A stretch of DNA of 64,000 nt from JAXLWB01 sp046328715. Its GTDB lineage: Bacteria; Chloroflexota; Anaerolineae; Caldilineales; Caldilineaceae. Below the pieces are notes generated by a model, which saw nothing but the letters and a program-made list of their open reading frames with translations, was not told the DNA's origin and made no database searches. The stretch spans positions 310,001 to 374,000 of the forward strand of contig JAXLWB010000002.1 of the NCBI GenBank assembly GCA_046328715.1, in the 5' to 3' direction. A program made the translations under genes and the position numbers. Positions 43,618 through 50,886 of this stretch are shown one piece after another; within the stretch, counting starts at the first letter, position 1; the number at the start of each line of letters is the position of its first letter.

Positions 43618-44544
43618 TTACCCTACCTTCCCTTTCAACCCCAGCATCTGCCGAGTCTCTGTCGGCGTGGCCGTGCTAATGGAAAGCAGATCGAGCACAG
43701 TTTTGATTTTGTTTACCTGCTCGGCATTAGACTTTGCCAGTTCACCTTTGCCGATGTAAAGGCCATCTTCCAAGCCGACGCGCACATGGCTGCCCATGAT
43801 GGCACCGGTCGTGACCACGTTGAGCTGAAAACGACCGCTGCCAAGTACGGACCAATGCAGATCAGCGCCGAGTAAGCGGTCCGCAGTGCGTTTCATATAG
43901 ACGAGATTGTCCACCACTTCCGCACCGATACCGCCCATCGTTCCCATCACAAATTGGATAAAGATCGGTGGCTGCACCAGCCCCATATCCATAAAGTAAG
44001 CAAGGGTGTAAAGATGGCCGAGATCATAGGCCTCAAACTCGAAACGCGTCCCGGTTTCAAGGGTTAGCGTCTTCAACATATACTCGATGTCCGAGAAGTT
44101 GCTGACAAAAGGCTCAAACCTGGTGCTTTCCAGGTAGGGTTTCTCCCAGTCGAAACGCCACTTGCCCTCATACTTGCCCACCATCGGGAAGAGGCCATAG
44201 TTGACTGTACCCAGATTGCAGGTACAAAGCTCTGGCTTGATTGTCTTGATCACGTTCAGACGCTGCTCGATTGTCTGGCCGGTTGCACCGCCTGTGGTGA
44301 TGCTGATAACCACATCGCTCTCCGCCGAAATGCGCTCAACATACTCGGCAAAGAGCGCCGGATCGGCGCTGGGGCTGCCATCATGCGCGTTGCGCGCATG
44401 GAGATGTACGATGGATGCCCCAGCTTTAGCAGCGTCGATCGACTGGCGCACAATATCGTCTGCAGTAAAGGGTAAATGGGGCGACATCGTGGGCGTGTGG
44501 CTGCTACCGGTGATGGCGCAGGTAATAATGGTTTTCTTGGCCAT
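43618..44544 (-). CDS. BKACE (DUF849) beta-keto acid cleavage enzyme
   Basis: The 308-residue TIM barrel has IITCAITGSSHTP near the N-terminus, a zinc site with HLHARNAHDGSPS (about 47-59), ISITTGG (about 80), and SHVRVGLEDGLYIGKGELAKSNAEQV near the C-terminus. These match the 3-keto-5-aminohexanoate cleavage enzyme (Kce) family. Members use acetyl-CoA to cleave beta-keto acids, giving acetoacetate and an acyl-CoA. The exact beta-keto acid here is not known. It follows the serine hydrolase by 7 bases on the same strand, so they form an operon. Confidence 0.93.
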   Translation of the reverse strand: MAKKTIITCAITGSSHTPTMSPHLPFTADDIVRQSIDAAKAGASIVHLHARNAHDGSPSADPALFAEYVERISAESDVVISITTGGATGQTIEQRLNVIKTIKPELCTCNLGTVNYGLFPMVGKYEGKWRFDWEKPYLESTRFEPFVSNFSDIEYMLKTLTLETGTRFEFEAYDLGHLYTLAYFMDMGLVQPPIFIQFVMGTMGGIGAEVVDNLVYMKRTADRLLGADLHWSVLGSGRFQLNVVTTGAIMGSHVRVGLEDGLYIGKGELAKSNAEQVNKIKTVLDLLSISTATPTETRQMLGLKGKVG

Positions 44545-44551
44545 AAGCGTC

Positions 44552-45760
44552 CTAATCTACAATTGCTCCGTAGGTCAATACACGCAATTCACGGCGAATG
44601 GGGTAGCTGGAGGAAGGCATAAGTTGCGTTAAGAAGATCACAATCTGCTCTTCAACCGGATCGACCCAGAAGGCAGTACTGGCGGCACCACCCCAGGCAA
44701 ACTCGCCAGGCGAGCCAAGAATTTGGGCCTCGGCCGGGTTGAGCAGCACCGAAACGCCCAGACCGAAGCCAACACCGTTATACGGCGTCTCACTAAAAAC
44801 TGGCACGCCCATACTCGTCAGGTCGCCATTGTTGGGCATGTGGTTGGCGGTCATTAGCTCCACAGTCTTGCGCCCAAGAATGCGCACACCATCCAACTCA
44901 CCTTTGTTCAGCAACATCTGGGCAAAACGGAAGTAATCGGCACAGGTGGAAACCAGGCCACCGCCACCAGAACGGCGAACCGGCGGCTGAAGATAAGGGC
45001 TGACCGCCGGATCATCAATTAATCGCATGCCGCCCTCGTGACATTGATAATTGGCAGCAAACCGATCTTGCTTAGTGGCAGGTACAGTAAAGGCAGTGTC
45101 GACCATGCCCAATGGCCGCAAAATATTCTGCTCAAAATAGACATCCAAGGTTTGCCCCGAAATCACCTCGACCAGATAGCCAAGAATGTCAGTGGCAACG
45201 CTGTAGTTCCATTGTGTCCCAGGCTGAAACTGGAGTGGCACTTGAGCCAGTGCGTCAATCATTGCCTGCAACGAACCTTTGTGGACGCCATGTTGCATAT
45301 AAAGCTGGTCCACTGGATGATTGCCGAAAATACCATAGGTGAAGCCAGCAGTGTGTGTAAAAAGGTCACGAATCGATACTTCACGCTTCGGTTCAGTCAC
45401 CGCAACCTGATCAGCGTCTCCGCCCGCATAGACTTTCAAGCCTTTGAATGCAGGAATAAAGCGTGAAACCGGATTGTCAAGCTGGAAGTGACCTCGCTCG
45501 TAAAGCTGTAACAAGGCAACGCTTGTGATCGGTTTGGTCATCGAGTAGATGCGAAAGATCGTATCTTGGCCGACAGGTTTAGCCCGCTCCACATCGCAGA
45601 GACCATAATGATGTAGATAGGCAGGCTGGCCTCGGCGCGCCACCAGCACCAGGTAGCCGGGAATCTTCCCCTGGTCAACATAGCGGTTGAGATGAGGTGC
45701 AATCTGCTCTAAACGGGAAGCGCTCAACCCCACGCTGGCAGGTGAAACAACTGAAATCAT
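44552..45760 (-). CDS. Class C beta-lactamase-family serine hydrolase
   Basis: The 402-residue protein has the SxxK catalytic motif in YSMTKPITSVALL (about 73-85). A YxN-like YSVATDILGY follows near 185, and a HTGG-like WGGAASTAFWVDP lies near 360. It resembles esterase/beta-lactamase-like penicillin-binding homologs (EstB, class C). There is no signal peptide, so it is probably an intracellular esterase or amidase rather than an exported beta-lactamase. AAGGA precedes the ATG. It is upstream of the BKACE gene. Confidence 0.88.
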   Translation of the reverse strand: MISVVSPASVGLSASRLEQIAPHLNRYVDQGKIPGYLVLVARRGQPAYLHHYGLCDVERAKPVGQDTIFRIYSMTKPITSVALLQLYERGHFQLDNPVSRFIPAFKGLKVYAGGDADQVAVTEPKREVSIRDLFTHTAGFTYGIFGNHPVDQLYMQHGVHKGSLQAMIDALAQVPLQFQPGTQWNYSVATDILGYLVEVISGQTLDVYFEQNILRPLGMVDTAFTVPATKQDRFAANYQCHEGGMRLIDDPAVSPYLQPPVRRSGGGGLVSTCADYFRFAQMLLNKGELDGVRILGRKTVELMTANHMPNNGDLTSMGVPVFSETPYNGVGFGLGVSVLLNPAEAQILGSPGEFAWGGAASTAFWVDPVEEQIVIFLTQLMPSSSYPIRRELRVLTYGAIVD

Positions 45761-46010
45761 AGTCCGGGTTCCTTGCTAAAAAGTGGCCAGGAGAAGCACA
45801 TGGTATTCTCCTTGTGGCTGGCTCCGAAATTGTACGATTGCTGGTGAAATTAGGCAGAGGCGGAGCAACCGTAGCCTCACAGTCTAATAATGGGCGTGGC
45901 TGCTGTCAAATGAGGGGAATGCGAGAATGCGAGGGACAAAATGAAAGATGTAGGATACAAGTTGCATATTTTGCATTCTGCAACTTGCACCTGCATCCTA
46001 AGTTTTCTTT
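45761..46010. other. Intergenic region with a short-word repeat
   Basis: The 250-bp gap holds a repeat of TGCAAGTTGC words at about 45935-46008, including AAGTTGCATATTTTGCATTCTGCAACTTGCA, with a hairpin form. The rest contains nothing recognised. Confidence 0.4.
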
Positions 46011-47393
46011 CTATCGAAGCACAGTAGGCAGATAAACGTGACTGCTGTCCTGCGTCGAGTTGGGGGTGGGTGAGACGGGCGTAGAGGTGGGTGCTGGCGT
46101 TGTCGTGTAGTTGGGCGATAGATCAGCCCCAGCGACGACGCCTAGCGGTTGATAGTTGGCGTAACCAGGAAAAATGATCCCGAGGTTGGGATTGCCGTGG
46201 CGACGAATCAGAATTTCACTGAGTACGCGCCGATAGTCGGTTGTGATCTGGAGATCGCGGTTGTCATAGAGTTGTTCTACCCCCAAACCAGGCCACTGAC
46301 CGAAGACAGAGCCACCATTGACCTGCCCACCCAACACCATCATCACATTGCCATGACCGTGGTCTGTGCCGCGACTAGCGTTTTCGCCAAAGCTGCGACC
46401 GAATTCACTCATGACCACCACCGTCAACCGTTGGGTATGATTACGGCCATTGTCGTTACTCAGATCAGTGAAGAGTGCATTGAGTCCTGTCGCCAGATCA
46501 GAAACATGGTCAGCGAAATAGCCATCGCCATCATCTCCTTGATATTCGTGAGTGTCCCAAGCCCCCAGATCCACGGTGGCAACGCGCAGCCCCAACTGCA
46601 TCTTGATCACCTGGGCCACTGCTTTCAGATTTGAGCCGAACTCGCTGCTCGGATAGGTTGCACCGTTGCCGGGCGTGTAGTTGTCGGGCGAGGCGAACTC
46701 AATCACATCCACTGCATTTAAGGTTTGTACCCCTGCCTGGCCTATAGCGCCACCCAACTTGCTATACATTTCGCGCAACGACTGACGTTGCCAATTGACA
46801 TAGCGCCAGTGCCCGTTAAACGAAAAATCGCGCGGTGAGGTCATCCCGATCGCTTCGTTACTGCCCGCTAGAGAGAGCGGGGCCAAGTTGCCGATTGATG
46901 CCACTGGCAGAATAATTTCCGGCGGCAGATTGCCAGCGGTTTGCAAATGACGGGTCAACCAACCACTGGTCGTCGCCTTGTTATCTGGCGTACCCATTTC
47001 CATATACTGCATAGCATCAAAATGGCTACGTGTGTTGCTCGTCAGGCCAGCGGCGTGGATGAAGGCAAGTTTCTTCGCCTGATAAAGGTCAAAGAGTGGC
47101 GAAGCAGCAGGATGAAGGCCAAGTTGACTGTTGAGTGAAAGTGCTTTGTTGGTGCCGCTAACTGGAATGGCAATGTTTGGGCGTTGGGCTTCATAGTAAC
47201 CCCGATCGGCACCAGCGATGGGCATCACCAGACTTAAGCCATCCATGCCCCCGCGCAGAAAGACCACAATCAGGATATCCTGGTTTGGCTCATCTTCGGC
47301 ACTGCCAAAGGCTGTAAAGCGGACGCCGCCTGCCATTGCCGCAATTGCGGTTGAACAGCCAATGATAAAGCCACGACGTGTTGTCTTAAACAT
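46011..47393 (-). CDS. DUF1501 secreted protein (sulfatase-like) with YLPTVLR tail
   Basis: The 460-residue protein has a Tat-like signal (TTRRGFIIGCSTAIAAMAGG) and a DUF1501 domain: LIVVFLRGGMDGLSLVMPIAG (about 41-61), HFDAMQYMEMG (about 124) and the late VVMSEFGRSFGENASRGTDHGHGNVMMVLGG (about 326-356). The DUF1501 fold is related to alkaline-phosphatase/sulfatase enzymes. Its function is unknown, but it usually pairs with DUF1800. The C-terminus after residue 428 is a Thr/Pro/Ser linker ending in VYLPTVLR, which resembles the tail of the C25 peptidase at 50887. TAGGAG precedes the ATG. Confidence 0.9.
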   Translation of the reverse strand: MFKTTRRGFIIGCSTAIAAMAGGVRFTAFGSAEDEPNQDILIVVFLRGGMDGLSLVMPIAGADRGYYEAQRPNIAIPVSGTNKALSLNSQLGLHPAASPLFDLYQAKKLAFIHAAGLTSNTRSHFDAMQYMEMGTPDNKATTSGWLTRHLQTAGNLPPEIILPVASIGNLAPLSLAGSNEAIGMTSPRDFSFNGHWRYVNWQRQSLREMYSKLGGAIGQAGVQTLNAVDVIEFASPDNYTPGNGATYPSSEFGSNLKAVAQVIKMQLGLRVATVDLGAWDTHEYQGDDGDGYFADHVSDLATGLNALFTDLSNDNGRNHTQRLTVVVMSEFGRSFGENASRGTDHGHGNVMMVLGGQVNGGSVFGQWPGLGVEQLYDNRDLQITTDYRRVLSEILIRRHGNPNLGIIFPGYANYQPLGVVAGADLSPNYTTTPAPTSTPVSPTPNSTQDSSHVYLPTVLR

Positions 47394-47404
47394 GATTTGC
47401 TCCT

Positions 47405-47470
47405 AGTAAGCAGGGTATAAGACCCAAGATACCGGTAATCTGCAACCTGGATCTTGCATCCTGCTCTTGT
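47405..47470. repeat. Short-word repeat between DUF1501 and DUF1800
   Basis: AAGACCCAAGATACCGG faces GGATCTTGCATCCTGCTCTTG, a small repeat in the gap of the two-gene unit. Confidence 0.55.
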
Positions 47471-47473
47471 AAC

Positions 47474-49357
47474 TTAGCGCCAAAGGAAGGATGGTGTCAT
47501 TAAGATCAGCCCGATCATACTGTAAAGACGGTCCTGAATTTGCTCTGCGGGCAATTCGTAGTCGGGGTTACGGCCAAAGGCCATAAACTCGATCACTGAT
47601 TGACGCTCATCGGCTGGTAGTGGATAGCCCAGCAGGCGATTGCTCCAGTAGTCAACCAGGGCGGGCGGCGTTGTGACATTGGCAGGCATTTGATTGAAGA
47701 GATTAATGCGCAGATCATCCTTGTTGGCACCGTCGCCCCCGATCGTCCAATTGAGCAGCCAGTTGACCGTGCGCCAGCGTTGCAGCATAGGCATGGTAGT
47801 TGCCCACGATTCTTTGAAATCCGGGTAGCCATTCGGTGGGTGCCATTGGAAGAGCGGCTGCCCTGCATCGTCATACTGCCAGTAGAAGTGATCGTTAACG
47901 GCGTCGAAATCGGCGTTGGTGGCACGCAGCATGCTGACAGCAAATTCAAAGGGGCGCTTGATCTTTTGCGCCCAGGTCGTTTTGAATTCGTCGGAGAGCA
48001 AAATCGTTCGTACCACCTGTTTGAGTTGATCCGCCGCGCCGCGCTGGGTATAAAAGACATCCGCCGCCTGTTTGACAATGGCGTCGGAAGGAGTATCACC
48101 AATCAAACGACGACAGAGCTTGCGGCAAATATAGGTGGCCGTGCCATAGTGATTGGCCAACAGTTCAAGCACAATCTGCCCATCACGGATGCCCTGGAAA
48201 TCGCCGATCGGGGTATTGAGTACGATTTTCTCATACTTAGCGTGAACGCTCTCCTCGAAGGTAAATTCGCCAGTTGTCTCATTCACACGCCAGCCGGTGA
48301 AACATTGAGTGGCCTGGTAGACATCCTTGTCAATGTACAATTTGGGCTTGCCATCCCCCCCCACAGGAACCTGGCTGCGGTCCTGTACTACACCCATATA
48401 GTTCTCAGCACCCATCGTGTGCAGTTCGAAGAGTTCACGCGCATAATTCTCATTCGGGCCAGCACTCGTGTTCGAGGCATTGTCGAGGTAGTAAATCATG
48501 GCCGTGCTTTGCGCCACTGCATCCAAAAGCGTATGGAAGTTGCCCCACATGTTGGCGCGAATCACATCGCGGTCATAATGGACAAAGACAGGTGCAGTCC
48601 AATAATCCCAACCGTAGACATTGAAGTGATTGTGCCAAAAATCAGCCAGAAGTTCATTCAGTTGACGCTTGCTATAGATCGCCTTCACAAAGGTGGCACG
48701 CTCGGTCTCGCGCACGGGCATGGTTCGTTCTTCCCACGTCTTAGAATTTTTTACGTGGTCAGTCCACAGTTGCGAACGTGATTTTGCCAAGGTTGTGAAG
48801 TTAAAGCTGGCAATTTTGGCATCGCAGGCGCTATCATCGATCGCAGCCGGATTCAGTTGTTGTTCCACATAAGCCTCAAAACTGGCAATTGGATTGTCAG
48901 CCAGGGCCAAGAGAGCAGCAACATCGCCTGGACGCGGGCCAAAACCCATGCGGTTGAGCGCCAGCACGGCCAATGGCGGAGCAGCCACTTGTGCTGCCGC
49001 TGCGTTGACCAACGTATTGTGCGGTGAACGCATGGCAGGCGTGGTAGAGGATGGCTCTTGTGCTTCTACAGGATGGGCGACGAGTGCAGCGACGATTGAT
49101 GCAGTGGCCAATGTACCTACACCTTGCAGAAATTGGCGGCGAGGGTGTGACGATGGTAAAGAATCGTCCTGTTCAGCGGGCGAGTGACTGGAACGCAGCT
49201 CATTCTCGCTGGTTGTTAGTTTCTTCATTCCTGTACCGTCAACGCTTTCAACTTCGTTTTGCAAAGAATTTGACTTTTCTAAATTATCCTTCAGCTCATT
49301 TATCCACACCTTAGGGATGGAATCAGTACCTTGCTTGGTGGACGTCTTGCTACTCAT
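47474..49357 (-). CDS. DUF1800 family secreted protein
   Basis: The 627-residue protein has an unusual long N-terminus of about 70 hydrophilic residues before a Tat-like signal (HPRRQFLQGVGTLATASIVAALVAHPVEA). The DUF1800 domain follows, with LNRMGFGPRPGDVAAL (about 157), the metal/heme-type LADFWHNHFNVY (about 234) and NYARELFELHTMGAENY (about 304). FTGWRVN and a C-terminal TPSFLWR complete it. DUF1800 proteins accompany DUF1501 proteins, are exported, and have unknown activity. The start at 49357 has GGGAGG six bases upstream. The gene is transcribed ahead of DUF1501. Confidence 0.9.
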   Translation of the reverse strand: MSSKTSTKQGTDSIPKVWINELKDNLEKSNSLQNEVESVDGTGMKKLTTSENELRSSHSPAEQDDSLPSSHPRRQFLQGVGTLATASIVAALVAHPVEAQEPSSTTPAMRSPHNTLVNAAAAQVAAPPLAVLALNRMGFGPRPGDVAALLALADNPIASFEAYVEQQLNPAAIDDSACDAKIASFNFTTLAKSRSQLWTDHVKNSKTWEERTMPVRETERATFVKAIYSKRQLNELLADFWHNHFNVYGWDYWTAPVFVHYDRDVIRANMWGNFHTLLDAVAQSTAMIYYLDNASNTSAGPNENYARELFELHTMGAENYMGVVQDRSQVPVGGDGKPKLYIDKDVYQATQCFTGWRVNETTGEFTFEESVHAKYEKIVLNTPIGDFQGIRDGQIVLELLANHYGTATYICRKLCRRLIGDTPSDAIVKQAADVFYTQRGAADQLKQVVRTILLSDEFKTTWAQKIKRPFEFAVSMLRATNADFDAVNDHFYWQYDDAGQPLFQWHPPNGYPDFKESWATTMPMLQRWRTVNWLLNWTIGGDGANKDDLRINLFNQMPANVTTPPALVDYWSNRLLGYPLPADERQSVIEFMAFGRNPDYELPAEQIQDRLYSMIGLILMTPSFLWR

Positions 49358-49907
49358 GTCGCCTCCCAAAAGTTCCTTTTATTACTGTTACAAATTGCGT
49401 TATCTCATGCTACGCGATTCCGTTGACTAATAAAGTTCGCAACGAATATATTTAGGTGTTGAAAGCTCTACGAAAGCTCTCCGTCAATCCTACAACTCGG
49501 CAAAAATAGAGTTGATGACCAAGAGAATTAACCACCTTGCTTTTCCAAACAAAAAGGTAAGCAAACAATTAGAAATTTAGCTACCTATCTTTTTAGAAAT
49601 TTTTGATAACTTCATTTATTATACAGAAAATTACATGTCTAAGTATTTCGGTATAATTACTTACTCATGGGATTTCAGCAGATCAGGGCCGCTGATGTGT
49701 CCTACAGAGGCTCTCTAGAAAGGATAGGACAGAAGTGCTTTTATTGTGGAAGGATAGCTGTTGACTCGCATGGAAGGAGCAGCAGAGTGTCGATATGACT
49801 TTACGTTGCCCGTGAAATGTTGATTGTTTGTAATACATGTAATATACTATGTCAATCGTAGATTTTTCTCTTCATCAATTCGTTCCCACTAGAGGAGAAC
49901 TCGTCGC
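49358..49907. other. Intergenic region before the PEP-CTERM-like gene
   Basis: The 550-bp divergent gap is AT-rich in its left half. A weak inverted pair (TGTCCTAC and GATAGGACA) is seen near 49698-49732. The right end contains the promoter and ribosome site (GAGGAGAAC) of the next gene. No gene is supported in it. Confidence 0.5.
49820..49848 (+). promoter_or_regulatory. Predicted sigma-70 promoter of the PEP-CTERM-like gene
   Basis: TTGATT (49820-49825), a 17-bp spacer and TATACT (49843-49848) lie about 60 bases before the ATG at 49908. It is the best sigma-70 match seen in this gap. Confidence 0.6.
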
Positions 49908-50348
49908 ATGAATAGTAATAAAATGAAGTTTGTGGCAGTGTTAGTGTTAGCTTTTGTTTTAATTTTTACACTGACTCCTGCAGTTGTTTTTGCGCAAGGT
50001 GCACCGGCAGCAGACACTCCTACTACTGAGCCGCCTTCACCAACGGCGACTCCAACGGCAACCAATACGCCTGTTCCACCAACGGATACACCAACCAACA
50101 CGCCCGTTGCACCCACAGATACGCCAACCAATACCCCTGTTCCGCCAACCAGTACGCCAACCCCGGTTCCACCAACTAGTACGCCATCCCTTACGCCGGT
50201 GGTTGTTGAACCTAGCCCTGTTCCCAGCCCCACCACACCTGCGCCGGTCCCAATTCCGGAACCTGTGACTGTGGTTCTTTTTGGCACAGGATTGGCTGCA
50301 CTCTCTGCGGCAGTGGCAACACGACGCCGACGTGACGATTCGCAGTAA
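49908..50348 (+). CDS. Secreted Pro/Thr-rich protein with PEP-CTERM-like tail
   Basis: The 146-residue protein has a signal peptide (cleavage near AVVFAQG, about 30) and a long Pro/Thr linker with repeats of the TPTNTPVxPTD type (about 51-95). It ends in a C-terminal sorting signal: IPEP (116-119), a hydrophobic stretch VTVVLFGTGLAALSAAVA, and an RRRR cluster at 139-142. This matches the PEP-CTERM architecture recognised by exosortases (EpsH) for surface attachment. No exosortase gene is in the window. The protein is mostly linker, so it may be a cell-surface spacer. The tandem units at about 50060-50160 are 33-bp DNA repeats within the gene. Confidence 0.75.
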   Translation: MNSNKMKFVAVLVLAFVLIFTLTPAVVFAQGAPAADTPTTEPPSPTATPTATNTPVPPTDTPTNTPVAPTDTPTNTPVPPTSTPTPVPPTSTPSLTPVVVEPSPVPSPTTPAPVPIPEPVTVVLFGTGLAALSAAVATRRRRDDSQ

Positions 50349-50366
50349 GTAGGCCCGCTTTGGCAC

Positions 50367-50412
50367 AAAAGCGATTCCATCCCGTTGTTTGGTATGGAAT
50401 CGCTTTTTTTTT
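50367..50412 (+). terminator. Intrinsic terminator of the PEP-CTERM-like gene
   Basis: AAAAGCGATTCCAT (50367-50380) faces ATGGAATCGCTTTT (50394-50407), followed by a nine-T run. Confidence 0.9.
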
Positions 50413-50467
50413 CTGTTTGAAGTGAGTCGGAATCAATATGCAACTAATCGAGGTGACACTTACACAT

Positions 50468-50545
50468 TGAAGATTCGTAGGTGCGGTTTCTTACTGCACG
50501 AACTGAAATCTTCTTCGCTTGTGCGGTAAGCCACACCTACCTTTG
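50468..50545. repeat. TTCGTAGGTGCGGTTT palindromic element
   Basis: TTCGTAGGTGCGGTTTCTTAC on the left faces GTGCGGTAAGCCACACCTACC on the right, with imperfect pairing. The TTCGTAGGTGCGGTTT core also occurs at about 7677-7692. The rest of the gap (50546-50684) shows nothing else clear. Confidence 0.65.
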
Positions 50546-50684
50546 TGCAATCTTGATCTGTTTTCTCTATAAGAAGTTATCTGTCGATCAGCATAGTTCC
50601 TAGTGCCTTGACCCTTTTGCGGCCTCTGCGTCCGACCTCACCGCGCCCAGATTACGGTTTGCTGACGAATCACTGGATGCACAG

Positions 50685-50712
50685 TTGAAATTCCCCACCG
50701 ATCTCATATAAT
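50685..50712 (+). promoter_or_regulatory. Predicted sigma-70 promoter of the C25 peptidase
   Basis: TTGAAA (50685-50690), a 16-bp spacer and TATAAT (50707-50712) form a near-consensus promoter. The transcript would have a leader of about 170 nt to the ATG at 50887. Confidence 0.65.
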
Positions 50713-50886
50713 ACTGGAGGTGCAGATTCAAGATCGAATTGGCCGAATTGTTCTACGAAACCCGAGCGTTTACCTAAACCTACAGATTGCTACATCGTAT
50801 CTAGCCTTTTGAGGAGATCTATCTGCTCTAAGGTGAATCAAGAAGGTTTCGTCTTCGTTGTTGTTCGTTGTTTGGAGTTGTCCACT

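Noticed and set aside
49690..49740. A riboswitch (c-di-GMP type) in the leader of the PEP-CTERM-like gene.
   Set aside because: Only a short imperfect inverted pair is present; the conserved GEMM core is not found, and the site lies upstream of the predicted promoter.
50809..50886. An earlier start for the C25 peptidase giving 26 extra residues.
   Set aside because: The signal peptide begins at the ATG at 50887, and the extension lacks the expected hydrophilic lead and a ribosome site.
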